Of a DNA stretch of 64,000 nt, positions 1 to 8,536 are shown piece after piece. Below the pieces are notes generated by a model, which was not told the origin of the DNA, searched no databases, and saw nothing but the letters and a program-made list of their open reading frames with translations. A program made the translations under genes and the position numbers. Positions within the stretch are counted from its first letter, which is position 1. The number at the start of each line of letters is the position of its first letter. This DNA is from Candidatus Avoscillospira avicola (GTDB lineage Bacteria > Bacillota > Clostridia > Oscillospirales > Oscillospiraceae), in NCBI GenBank assembly GCA_018712245.1, contig DVHE01000058.1, positions 35,887 through 99,886 of the forward strand. Reading direction: 5' to 3'.

Positions 1-294
1 CAGTCCGGCAGCTTGCCCGGCAGCCTTCAAAATTTTGCTTTCTTTTTTCGGCGCCTATGCTGGGCAGCTGCGGATGGGGGGGATGGCACACGACAGCGGA
101 GAATGCGCATGCCGCGCCGCAAAGAGAGGCCTTTCAGAACGAAAAATCGCCCCGGTGCGGGGCGCCGGACCGTATGGACAGGACGCCGAGTCCTGGAACG
201 GCGGCAATGAACCAGCCTGCAGCGTGCAGCGGGGATATGAAAAAGACGGCGGGATTGCTTCCGCCGAATTCAGCGAGAGGAAAGGAGATCTATC
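1..294. other. No gene recognised at left edge
   Basis: No reading frame here has a convincing start, ribosome site and protein-like composition. The only clear signal is the ribosome site AAAGGAG at 279-285, which serves the binding-protein gene at 295. A TTGCTT/TATGCT pair at 35-61 has only a 15-base spacer, so I do not call it a promoter. The transcription start of the mannoside operon is therefore unknown, and a regulator may lie left of the window. Confidence 0.5.
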
Positions 295-1998
295 ATGAAC
301 ACATGGAAACTACGTATTTTGGCTTTGGTTCTGGCGATGACCTGCCTGCTTGGGCTTTCTGCCTGCGCCGCGTCGGACGAGGGGACCACGGCTTCGCCGG
401 ACGGGCAGACCAGCTCCGACGATGCCTCCGCGACGCAGTCCGGAACGGACGCTGAGGAGGCGCCCGATCCTTTTGGAAAGTATGAGGAGCCCATCACCAT
501 CAACGTCGTGCGCATTTTGGACTCCACGACCAAGTTCGACGAAAACTATCCCGAGACAAAATCTCTGGAAGACAACATTTGGTCCCATGCTTATGAGGAC
601 ATGCTGGGCATCAAGCTCAACTATCTCTGGACGCCTTCGGGGACGGAGTATCCCACCAAGTGGAACATGGCCATGATATCCGGCGATCTGCCCGATATGG
701 GCGTCGTGGATGCGGCGACCTACCTGAAGCTGGTGGAGGGCGGCCTGGTGGAGGATATGACGGATTACTTCGACCAGTATGCTTCGGATTATTACAAGGC
801 CCAGGTGGAGGCGGAAAACGGCATTTCTGTCGACTATATGACCTTTGACGGCCGGATGCTGGGTCTGCCCATCACCGGCGCCACCCCCGACAGCGCCAAC
901 TTCCTCTTTGTCCGCCAGGACTGGCTGGACGCGGTGGGCATGGAAGCGCCGACGACCATCGACGAACTGATGGAAGTGGCCCAGGCCTTTAAGGACGCGC
1001 AGCTGGGAGGCCCTGACACCTATGGCATCTGCATGGGACCCTATGAGTTCTCCGGCGACTGCGACTGGGAGGGCTTCCTGAACGGCTACGGCGCCTATTA
1101 CAACCTCTGGCTCGAGGGCGAGGACGGGAAGCTTGCCTATTCCAACACCCTGCCGGAAATGCGTGAGGCAATTCTGGGTATGAAGGAACTCTATGACAGA
1201 GGACTCATCAGCCAGGAATTCGCGATCAACGGAAGCATCACGGAGGATCTGGTGGCCGGCAAAGTCGGCATTTGCTACGGCACATACTGGGCGCCGATCA
1301 TGTCCATCCAGAACCAGATGAACAGCGACCCCGATTCCAAGTGGATCGCGCTGGAGCTGCCCACGGTGGACGGCTCACCCGCCAAGACCCAGGCTTGGGG
1401 CAGCGGCGCGCCCAGCAGCTTCTTCTTTGTACGCAAGGGCTATGAGCACCCCGAGGCTGCTGTGAAGCTCATCAACCTCGGCTTCAAGCTGGATGTGGAA
1501 GATCCCATGACCTACAATTTCCATGAGGAGAGCCAGATCCAGGTCCACGCCTATCGCATTGCCGCCCCCTGGGAGCCCTGGCGCAATGTCAACAACAACA
1601 TTCTGGTGTGGGATGCGCTGGAGAGCGGCGACACCTCCGCCCTCGCGGCCAACAACATGGACATGTATAATAACATCATCAAATATCGCGAAGGCACGCT
1701 GGAGCGGGAAAAGCAGGGCTATATGCTGGTCAATGAGACGGAAGGCTCGACCTATGCCATCATCAATAAAATGAAAAATGAGGACCGGATCGTGCTGGAC
1801 CAGTACCGCACGCTGCCGACCCCGCAATTCTCCGAGCAGCTGACAGTGCTGATGAACGACCTCTACCAGGTCATGGTCCAGGTCATCACGGGCGACGATA
1901 TTTCCGAATTTGACAAAGCGGTGGAGAAATGGTACGCGGACGGCGGCGAGGCGCTGACCCAGGAGGTCAACGAGTGGTATGCCGCTTCCAAGAGCTGA
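295..1998 (+). CDS. Extracellular sugar-binding lipoprotein (ABC importer, LipO/LplA-like)
   Basis: A 567-residue solute-binding protein that should capture a carbohydrate outside the cell and hand it to the two permeases downstream. The N terminus has a charged start (MNTWKLR), a hydrophobic stretch and the lipobox LSAC with the anchoring Cys near residue 24, followed by a Ser/Thr/Asp-rich linker to about residue 60. The length fits the large LplA/LipO-type binding proteins that work with LplB/LplC permeases. The start at 295 has AAAGGAG nine bases upstream. It heads an operon with a GH38 mannosidase and a mannose-type isomerase, so a mannose-containing oligosaccharide is the likely ligand (inference). 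No ATPase is encoded nearby, as is usual for this transporter type, which shares an MsmX-like ATPase. Confidence 0.88.
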   Translation: MNTWKLRILALVLAMTCLLGLSACAASDEGTTASPDGQTSSDDASATQSGTDAEEAPDPFGKYEEPITINVVRILDSTTKFDENYPETKSLEDNIWSHAYEDMLGIKLNYLWTPSGTEYPTKWNMAMISGDLPDMGVVDAATYLKLVEGGLVEDMTDYFDQYASDYYKAQVEAENGISVDYMTFDGRMLGLPITGATPDSANFLFVRQDWLDAVGMEAPTTIDELMEVAQAFKDAQLGGPDTYGICMGPYEFSGDCDWEGFLNGYGAYYNLWLEGEDGKLAYSNTLPEMREAILGMKELYDRGLISQEFAINGSITEDLVAGKVGICYGTYWAPIMSIQNQMNSDPDSKWIALELPTVDGSPAKTQAWGSGAPSSFFFVRKGYEHPEAAVKLINLGFKLDVEDPMTYNFHEESQIQVHAYRIAAPWEPWRNVNNNILVWDALESGDTSALAANNMDMYNNIIKYREGTLEREKQGYMLVNETEGSTYAIINKMKNEDRIVLDQYRTLPTPQFSEQLTVLMNDLYQVMVQVITGDDISEFDKAVEKWYADGGEALTQEVNEWYAASKS

Positions 1999-2044
1999 GA
2001 ACTGCTGCGGCCCGTTCTGAACCGCTGCGACTTGCTAGGCACAT

Positions 2045-2076
2045 CCGGCGTCCCTTCTTCCGGGAAGGGACGCCGG
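2045..2076 (+). promoter_or_regulatory. Intercistronic hairpin between binding protein and permease
   Basis: A perfect 13-bp stem (2045-2057 with 2064-2076) and a 6-base loop lie in the 106-base gap. No T-run follows, so it should not end transcription. Such hairpins after binding-protein genes commonly protect the upstream message from 3' decay and so keep binding protein in excess over permeases (known pattern; inferred here). Confidence 0.6.
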
Positions 2077-2104
2077 GAGATCTCTGAAATTGCGAGGAAA
2101 TACT

Positions 2105-3001
2105 ATGCTGAACAAAGGGAAATATGTTCGCTCGATGCATCTGATGATGCTGCTTCCGGTGATTTTCATTTTCATTTACAACTATCTTCCCATGCTTGGC
2201 GCTGTTATCGCATTCGAGCGTTTCAATCCTGCGTTGGGCTTCTTCAAATCTGAATTTGTAGGCTTTCAGAATTTCGCCACGCTGTTCCGTGACGAAACGT
2301 TCCTCCGGGTACTTTATAACACAATCTCCATATCGCTGGGGAAAATCATCTTCGGACTTGCGGTGCCGCTGGTGGTGTCGCTCCTTTTGAACGAAATACG
2401 CCTGCGCTTCGTCAAAAGAACCGTCCAGACGCTGATCTATCTGCCGTATTTTCTCTCCTGGGTCGTCATGGCGTCCATCACCATTCAGATCCTCTCGCCA
2501 AACCATGGCTTGGTGAACGAGTTCCTGGGGCTGTTTAGTGTGGAGCCGATTTTTTTCCTGGGCGATGAGAACCTGTTCCCGGGCGTTATCGTTGCGACGG
2601 ATGTCTGGAAACAGTTTGGCTGGAATACGATCATTTTCCTCTCCGCCTTCGCCGGGATTGACCCGGGCCTTTATGAAGCCGCCGCCGTGGACGGAGCCGG
2701 GCGCTGGCAGCAGCTGCTGCATGTCACCCTGCCGGGAATTTTCTCCACGATTATCCTGGTGCTGACGCTGAACATGGCCAATATTCTGAACGCGGGCTTC
2801 GACCAGGTGCAAAACCTGATCAGTCCCATGACCTTGGATACCGGCGACATCCTGGATACCTTTGTCTATCGCTACGGTATGCAGAACGCGCAGTTTGGGC
2901 TTGCCACAGCGGCGGGACTCTTTAAGTCCACGGTGTCTTGCCTGCTGCTCATGCTGTCGTATAAGTTGGCGGACAAGCTGACAGGCTTTAAAGTCATCTG
3001 A
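2105..3001 (+). CDS. ABC sugar permease, LplB-like
   Basis: A 298-residue inner-membrane permease with about six hydrophobic segments, beginning MLNKGKYVRSMHLMM. The EAA loop that contacts the ATPase is visible as EAAAVDGAGRWQQL near residue 200, placing it in the MalF/LplB family. I use ATG 2105, which has GAGGAAA just upstream, rather than the in-frame TTG at 2090. It pairs with the permease gene at 3132 to form the membrane channel for the lipoprotein encoded at 295. The substrate is inferred from neighbours to be a mannoside. Confidence 0.9.
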   Translation: MLNKGKYVRSMHLMMLLPVIFIFIYNYLPMLGAVIAFERFNPALGFFKSEFVGFQNFATLFRDETFLRVLYNTISISLGKIIFGLAVPLVVSLLLNEIRLRFVKRTVQTLIYLPYFLSWVVMASITIQILSPNHGLVNEFLGLFSVEPIFFLGDENLFPGVIVATDVWKQFGWNTIIFLSAFAGIDPGLYEAAAVDGAGRWQQLLHVTLPGIFSTIILVLTLNMANILNAGFDQVQNLISPMTLDTGDILDTFVYRYGMQNAQFGLATAAGLFKSTVSCLLLMLSYKLADKLTGFKVI

Positions 3002-3131
3002 TGCCTGCCGGGCGCACAGCCGAAGGGACAGGACGGGCGCTTCGCCCGGCCTGTCGGCGGCTTCCATGCTGGTCTGCCGCCCTTGGAGAGGGGCGTAAAT
3101 CACTACTACGCGGTTGGTGAGGATTGATCCC

Positions 3132-4016
3132 ATGCAGAAAAAATATAACCAGTCACGCGCGGGCGTGATATTCGACGTCTTCAACTACATCTTTTTGATT
3201 CTTTTGGCGGTTGTTTGCGTGCTGCCGATGGTGCATCTGTTCGCCATTTCGCTCAGCTCCAAAACGGCTATCACCGCCGGCGCGGTGGGCATCTTCCCGG
3301 TGGATGCCAGCCTGGAGGCCTATGCGAACCTTCTGAAGGAGAGCGAATTCTTCCGGGCAGGGCTGATTTCCGTCGAGCGGACGGTTTTGGGCGTTGCCAT
3401 CAATATGCTGCTGACCATTCTGGCGGCTTATCCGCTGTCGAAATCCACGGCCACCTTTCGGGCGCGCCAGAAATATGTGTGGTTTTTCCTGATTTCGATG
3501 CTGTTTACCGGCGGCATGATCCCGACGTATCTGATCGTCCGATATACCGGACTGATCGACACCATTTGGTCGCTGATTTTGCCGACGGCTGTGCCGGTCT
3601 TCTCGGTGATCCTGCTGCAAAACTATTTCAAGGGCCTCCCCGGGGAGTTGAGCGAATCGGCGCAGATCGACGGCGCGAGCCACTGGCGCATTCTCTTCCA
3701 GCTGTATCTGCCGCTTTCCAAGCCGGTTTTGGCCGTCCTGGTTTTGTTCTCGGCGTTCAACCATTGGAACTCCTGGGTGGATGGTATGCTGTATATCAAC
3801 GACACAACCAAATACCCATTGCAGACCTACCTCCAGACCATTGTGGTGGATGTGGATCCCACGCGCATCAACAGCCTGCGAGACATCGGGGAACTCTGCC
3901 AGGAGAACAGCAACGCGGCCCAGGTATTCCTTTCGATCATCCCTATTTTGCTGATTTATCCCTTCCTGCAAAAGCACTTTGCCAACGGCATCGTGCTGGG
4001 CGCGGTAAAGGGCTAG
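3132..4016 (+). CDS. ABC sugar permease, LplC/MalG-like
   Basis: A 294-residue polytopic permease, the second membrane subunit of the importer. It begins MQKKYNQSRAGV, has a first membrane segment at about residues 15-35 and carries an EAA-type motif (ESAQIDGASHWRIL) near residue 180. The C terminus ends in KHFANGIVLGAVKG, typical of the YtcP/LplC branch. The start at ATG 3132 sits nine bases after GTGAGG; an in-frame TTG at 3114 lacks a site. A weak GC-rich hairpin in the 3002-3131 gap separates it from the first permease. The next gene follows after 44 bases, so the two are surely cotranscribed. Confidence 0.9.
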   Translation: MQKKYNQSRAGVIFDVFNYIFLILLAVVCVLPMVHLFAISLSSKTAITAGAVGIFPVDASLEAYANLLKESEFFRAGLISVERTVLGVAINMLLTILAAYPLSKSTATFRARQKYVWFFLISMLFTGGMIPTYLIVRYTGLIDTIWSLILPTAVPVFSVILLQNYFKGLPGELSESAQIDGASHWRILFQLYLPLSKPVLAVLVLFSAFNHWNSWVDGMLYINDTTKYPLQTYLQTIVVDVDPTRINSLRDIGELCQENSNAAQVFLSIIPILLIYPFLQKHFANGIVLGAVKG

Positions 4017-4060
4017 GCGGTGCGGAATTTACGCCATCGCCCATGAACAGGAGGATTCCC

Positions 4061-6808
4061 ATGTTTGAGAAGTTCCTAGTACACGTTGTGCCCCACACCC
4101 ATTGGGACAGGGAGTGGTACTTCACCTTTGAGGAGTTCCGCTACCGGCTGGTAAAGATGATGGACCGGCTGCTGGACCTGATGGAGCGCGGAGAAATCCA
4201 GTATTTCACTGCCGACGGCCACACATTATTGATCGACGACTATCTGGAGATCCGCCCGGAGCGCGAGGCGGAGGTCCGGGAGATGCTCGCGGCGGGCCGG
4301 CTGCTGCTGGGCCCCTGGTACACCCAGCCCAATGTCTATATGTCCGACGCGGAGGCGCAGGTCCGCAATCTGCTCCGGGGCCGGAAAGAAATGAAAAAGT
4401 ACGGCGATACCATGGCCATGGCCCCCATCAATTATCTGCCGGATATGTTCGGCTACCATGCCCAGCTGCCGCAGATGATGCAGGGCTTTGGAATGACGCA
4501 TCTGGTGGGCGCCAGAGGAATGCCCTTGGGCAGCCCCAATTACTTCCGCTGGAAGGGCGCCGACGGCAGCGAGGTCAAGGTCTGCTCCCTGCTCAACTCC
4601 TATAACAACGGCAACGGCCTCTCGGACCGGGAGGAGCCGCAGGTGTTTAAAGTCTTCGGCGAGCCGATCGTCATGCCGTCGCTGCCGGATCAGCTGAAGC
4701 TGATTTTGGATGACCGGAGCGAGACGGCCCGGGCCAACGCGCCGCAGCTCCTTCTGATGAACGGCGTGGATCATATGTGGGCCAACCCCACCATGGAGCG
4801 GACGCTCCGCAAGATCGAAGCCCTGCGGCCCTCGCTGAAGACGGTGCAAAGCACGATACCGCGGTACATCGCCGCCGTGGAGGAAACCCTGGCGGAGCCG
4901 CTGAAGCTCTATGAAGGGGAGCACCGCGACCCGCGGCAGGTCTTGATTTTGCCCGGATCCCAGTCCATGCGCATGGACATCAAGAAGTATAACCGCCGCA
5001 TGGAAGATCTTCTGGAGCGCCGGGTGGAGCCTATGATGGCCCGGATGATGTGCCTGGGAGAGAAGGATCTGCCGGTGGCGATGCTGGAGAAGGCCTGGGA
5101 ATACCTGCTGATGAACCAGGCGCACGACAGCCTCTGCTGCGCCAACTCGGAGCCCAGCTACCGGGAGATCTACACCCGCTTTGAAAAGGCCAACGACATC
5201 GCCCGGGAGATCCACACGGAGCTGGAGCAGCGCCTGTTCCGGCGGCTGCGCCCGGAGCCCGGCGAATCGGTGATGATCTACAATCCCACGCCCGAACAGC
5301 GCGGCGGCGTTCTGTCCATGGACATCATTGCGCCGCACGACGCGCTGTACACCCAGCCGCACCTGCTGTGCGGCGGGCGGGAAATCCCCGTCTATGTCCA
5401 GTCGGTCCGGGAGGACGCGCTGCTCAGGTATGTGCCCTTCTCCGGCCTGGTGGGGCAGCTGCCGGTCCGCATCTTCCGCGTCACCGCGCAGGTGGACGAG
5501 GTGCCGCCTACCGGCTATCAGCTTCTGGAGGTGCGCATGGACGCGCCGCATCCGCGCCCGGTGGAGGGGATCTGCGTGGCCCAGCGGGTGTTGGAGAATG
5601 AATACCTCCGGGTGTCGGTCAACGACGACGCGACGCTGGACGTCACCGTCAAGGAGACGGGCAGGCGGTACCGGCAGGTGCATCAATTCCTGGATGAGGG
5701 AGAGGCAGGCTGCGGATTTATGCACATCCCGCCCCTCCAGGATCCCATGTATGTCAGCACAGGCTGCCGGATGAGCCTGAGCATCCGGGAGAACAACCCC
5801 TTGCAGGGCGTCATCCGTATCCGGCAGACCATGCGTGTGCCTGAAGATATTCAGAGCGACGGCAACGCCAGAAGCGCGCGCTATACGGACCTGACCATCG
5901 AGACCGATGTGATCCTGCGCAAGGGAAGCCGCTTCGTGGAATTTGAGACCTGCCTGGACAACACCGCCAAGAGCCACCGGCTGCGGGTCGCCTTCCCCAC
6001 GGACATCCAGAGCGACGAGAGCTATTCCGGCCTGCCCTTCGACGTGATCCGGCGGCCCATCCAGCCGGAAAATGTAAACTACGTGGCCCCGGGGACGTAT
6101 GAAGCCTACTATGGCTATCACCCCATGCATGATTTCTGCGGCATCAGCGACGGAGAATCCGGCGCGGCGGTGGCCGGCGATGGGATCCTGGAGTTTGAGG
6201 TTTTGCCCATGCGGCGGACGCTCTGCATGACGCTGCTGCGGGCGACGGAGCATCTCCATGTGGGCGTCCTCTACCGCGGCAGCAAGTTCAATCTGCCCGC
6301 GGCCCAGCTGCAGGGCAAGCAGCGCTATCGCTATGCCTTCATCCCCCACCAGGGCGATTACCCCAACGCCCTCGCCCAGGTGGAATACTTCCGCCATCCG
6401 CTCTACAGCGTGCAGAAGGATTTCCTGGAAGAGGAATCTATGCCGGACTATGTGCCGCCGGCCCGGGATCTGGACTGGACGGGCGGCTTTGTCCAGGTGA
6501 CGGGCGGCTGCCGGACCACGGCCATCAAGCCCGCGGAGGATGGAAACGGGATCGTGCTCCGGGTATTCAACCCCTGCCTGGAGGAATGCCCGGTGCAGGT
6601 GGAGGTGCCGCAGCCCCTGGCGCTGACCGCCGCATGGCTGACCCGCATGGATGAGACGGATTTGGAACAGCTGGCCGTGGAAGATAACGGCGTCACGCTG
6701 GCGGCTGCGCCCAAGAAAATCGTCACACTGCGGCTGCACGTGACCCAGAACCCAAAATACCCGGAGGCGGAAGCGCCGGAAACAACAGAAAGAAGAGATA
6801 CGCCATGA
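4061..6808 (+). CDS. Alpha-mannosidase, glycoside hydrolase family 38 (MngB-like)
   Basis: A 915-residue enzyme that releases alpha-linked mannose, probably in the cytoplasm since no signal peptide is present. The family signature PHTHWDREWYFTFEEF lies at residues 9-24, giving the first metal-binding His and Asp. The segment PDMFGYHAQLPQ near residue 130 holds the predicted nucleophile Asp, and NGVDHMW near residue 233 another conserved site. The size matches bacterial MngB-type GH38 proteins. ATG 4061 is preceded by AGGAGG; the open frame extends much further upstream but that part overlaps the permease gene. It overlaps the isomerase gene by ATGA. Imported oligosaccharide would yield free mannose for the next enzyme. 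Confidence 0.92.
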   Translation: MFEKFLVHVVPHTHWDREWYFTFEEFRYRLVKMMDRLLDLMERGEIQYFTADGHTLLIDDYLEIRPEREAEVREMLAAGRLLLGPWYTQPNVYMSDAEAQVRNLLRGRKEMKKYGDTMAMAPINYLPDMFGYHAQLPQMMQGFGMTHLVGARGMPLGSPNYFRWKGADGSEVKVCSLLNSYNNGNGLSDREEPQVFKVFGEPIVMPSLPDQLKLILDDRSETARANAPQLLLMNGVDHMWANPTMERTLRKIEALRPSLKTVQSTIPRYIAAVEETLAEPLKLYEGEHRDPRQVLILPGSQSMRMDIKKYNRRMEDLLERRVEPMMARMMCLGEKDLPVAMLEKAWEYLLMNQAHDSLCCANSEPSYREIYTRFEKANDIAREIHTELEQRLFRRLRPEPGESVMIYNPTPEQRGGVLSMDIIAPHDALYTQPHLLCGGREIPVYVQSVREDALLRYVPFSGLVGQLPVRIFRVTAQVDEVPPTGYQLLEVRMDAPHPRPVEGICVAQRVLENEYLRVSVNDDATLDVTVKETGRRYRQVHQFLDEGEAGCGFMHIPPLQDPMYVSTGCRMSLSIRENNPLQGVIRIRQTMRVPEDIQSDGNARSARYTDLTIETDVILRKGSRFVEFETCLDNTAKSHRLRVAFPTDIQSDESYSGLPFDVIRRPIQPENVNYVAPGTYEAYYGYHPMHDFCGISDGESGAAVAGDGILEFEVLPMRRTLCMTLLRATEHLHVGVLYRGSKFNLPAAQLQGKQRYRYAFIPHQGDYPNALAQVEYFRHPLYSVQKDFLEEESMPDYVPPARDLDWTGGFVQVTGGCRTTAIKPAEDGNGIVLRVFNPCLEECPVQVEVPQPLALTAAWLTRMDETDLEQLAVEDNGVTLAAAPKKIVTLRLHVTQNPKYPEAEAPETTERRDTP

Positions 6809-7497
6809 AAAGATCGGAATTGAACAAAATCCTGCAGGAAAATGTCGACTTCATCGCCGGCATGAACTTCAAACTTCCGCCCTTTGCCTTTTGGACCGCA
6901 GAGGACTGGAAGAATAAGGACGACAGATACTGCGAGATCAAAGACAATATGCTGGGCTGGGACATCACGGATTTCGGGTATGGGGATTTCCACAAAATCG
7001 GCCTTTTGATGTTCACCATCCGCAACGGCTCCCTGGTGGATGCGCGCTATCCCAAGCCCTATGCGGAGAAGCTGCTGATCACGGAAGAAAACCAAGTGAC
7101 GCCCTACCACTACCACTATCAGAAGATGGAGGACATCATCAACCGCGGCGGCGGCAACTTGCTGGTGAAGCTCTATAACCGCACGGAGGACGACGGCCTG
7201 GACCAGGAGAGTCCTGTGACGGTTTATGTGGACGGCTTCCGCAATGAGGTTCCCGCCGGTACGGTGATCCGCCTCCAGCCCGGCGAAAGCATCACCCTCT
7301 ACCCCGGCGTCTATCACAGCTTCTGGGGTGAAGAGGGCTGCGGAAAGATCTTGGTGGGAGAAGTCTCCAAGGTCAATGACGACCGCACGGATAACCACTT
7401 CCTGGAGAAGACGGGCCGCTTCCCTGAGATCGAAGAAGATGAGGCGCCGCTGTATCTGCTCTATCAGGACTACGCCGAGATGGGCACGAAGGCCTGA
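6805..7497 (+). CDS. D-lyxose/D-mannose ketol-isomerase, cupin fold (YdaE-like)
   Basis: A 230-residue sugar isomerase of the D-lyxose isomerase family (EC 5.3.1.15), which also converts D-mannose to D-fructose. Metal ligands are seen in TPYHYHYQKMEDII (two His and Glu, near residues 97-105) and in YPGVYHSFWG (His near residue 172), the classic cupin pattern. It is translationally coupled to the mannosidase through an ATGA overlap and is the last gene before a strong terminator. In this place the likely job is mannose to fructose, feeding glycolysis after a fructokinase coded elsewhere (inference). True substrate preference cannot be read from the sequence. Confidence 0.88.
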   Translation: MKRSELNKILQENVDFIAGMNFKLPPFAFWTAEDWKNKDDRYCEIKDNMLGWDITDFGYGDFHKIGLLMFTIRNGSLVDARYPKPYAEKLLITEENQVTPYHYHYQKMEDIINRGGGNLLVKLYNRTEDDGLDQESPVTVYVDGFRNEVPAGTVIRLQPGESITLYPGVYHSFWGEEGCGKILVGEVSKVNDDRTDNHFLEKTGRFPEIEEDEAPLYLLYQDYAEMGTKA

Positions 7498-7535
7498 TCG
7501 CGGCTGACGATCCCGAGAGAAACTTGAAAAGCCAC

Positions 7536-7578
7536 ATACACGGCCCCTCCAGAGCAACTGCCTGGAGGGGCCGTGTAT
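7536..7578 (+). terminator. Terminator after mannoside operon
   Basis: A 17-bp perfect stem (7536-7552 with 7562-7578) with a 9-base loop lies 38 bases after the isomerase stop. Both following strands carry only short T/A tracts, so it may act from either side together with the next hairpin. Confidence 0.7.
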
Positions 7579-7579
7579 C

Positions 7580-7610
7580 AAAAACCGCCCGGCCTTCTTG
7601 GCCGGGCGGT
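7580..7610 (-). terminator. Terminator of the minus-strand lipid kinase gene
   Basis: An 11-bp stem ACCGCCCGGCC/GGCCGGGCGGT (7584-7594 with 7600-7610) begins seven bases past the kinase stop. Read leftward it is followed by TTTT, giving a standard intrinsic terminator. Confidence 0.8.
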
Positions 7611-7616
7611 TGCTGT

Positions 7617-8513
7617 TTATGATGCCGGGACGATGATCTGTACGGCGCGGTTGTGGTTGACGATCTCCACGTCGGTGTGGGCGCCGCCGAACTCGCCGTC
7701 CACGGTCCACTTGACCTCCCCGGGGAACTGGAAGCGGATTTTTGCCACCTGGAACCGGTGGAAGAAGGCCGGGTCGAATTCCCGCCGCAGCAGCAGTGTG
7801 CCCAGGGCGTTGAGGTCTGCCGGCGAGGTGATGTTCTTGGCCAGCAGCACTTCAAAGAGGCCGTCGTCCAGCTTGACGCCCATGTCCTGCCGCGCCCGGA
7901 AACCGCCCACGCTGGTGGTGGAGCAGACCAGACCCAGCAGCACGTCGTCCTCAATGGTCTCGGTATCCGTCTCCACGCGCACGTGGATGGGCCGAATTTC
8001 GCCCAGGCTCTTGACGCCGTTCAAGAGGTAGGCCAGGCGGCCGAAGATCCGCTTGTCCTGCTGGGGCGTCTGGTAAGAGACGTCGGTGAAGGCGCCGAAG
8101 CCGGCCACATAGGTGAACCAGCGGTCCTGGCCCAGACTGCCGATGTCGATGGCGTAGGGCGTGCCGCCGATCACCGTGCGGGCCGCCTCCACCGGGTCGC
8201 GGCTCAGGCCCAGCGTGGCGGCCACGTCGTTGACGGTGCCGGCGGGCAGGTAGCCCAGGGGCGGCTTGTGTTCCAGCTGCATCAGCCCGGAGACGGTCTC
8301 GTTGAGGGTGCCGTCCCCGCCGGCGCAGACCACCAGATCGTAGTGTTCCGCCTCCTGGATCAGAAAGGACGTCAGGTCGCCGGCGCCCAAGGTGGTATGC
8401 ACGGTGACGTCATAGCCCGCCGCCGTGAACACCGAGAGAACCTCCATCAGGCGGTTGCGCAGCTCCAGCTGCCCCGCCTTGGGATTGACAAAAAAGAGCA
8501 TTTTGCGGTTCAT
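7617..8513 (-). CDS. Diacylglycerol kinase-family lipid kinase (DagK/YegS-like)
   Basis: A 298-residue soluble lipid kinase of the DAGK catalytic family, which phosphorylates diacylglycerol or a related lipid at the membrane. The nucleotide-binding motif CAGGDGTLNE lies near residue 66 and the protein opens with the FVNPKAG strand-turn typical of this family. A second conserved glycine loop, GYLPAGTVNDVA, is at about residue 93. Length matches YegS/DagK. The ATG at 8513 has AGGGGG upstream. It lies 24 bases downstream of the foldase-like gene, so the two are probably cotranscribed. The exact lipid substrate is not determinable here. Confidence 0.9.
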   Translation of the reverse strand: MNRKMLFFVNPKAGQLELRNRLMEVLSVFTAAGYDVTVHTTLGAGDLTSFLIQEAEHYDLVVCAGGDGTLNETVSGLMQLEHKPPLGYLPAGTVNDVAATLGLSRDPVEAARTVIGGTPYAIDIGSLGQDRWFTYVAGFGAFTDVSYQTPQQDKRIFGRLAYLLNGVKSLGEIRPIHVRVETDTETIEDDVLLGLVCSTTSVGGFRARQDMGVKLDDGLFEVLLAKNITSPADLNALGTLLLRREFDPAFFHRFQVAKIRFQFPGEVKWTVDGEFGGAHTDVEIVNHNRAVQIIVPAS

Positions 8514-8536
8514 GGCGCACCCCCTGGCGTGGCGGA

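Noticed and set aside
35..61. Promoter for the mannoside operon
   Set aside because: The TTGCTT and TATGCT boxes are only 15 bases apart and the leader would be more than 200 bases without other signals.
4226..6739. 837-codon open frame antisense to the GH38 gene
   Set aside because: Its composition (His/Arg/Gln/Gly-rich) is that of a shadow frame and it has no start signals; the plus-strand frame holds the GH38 motifs.
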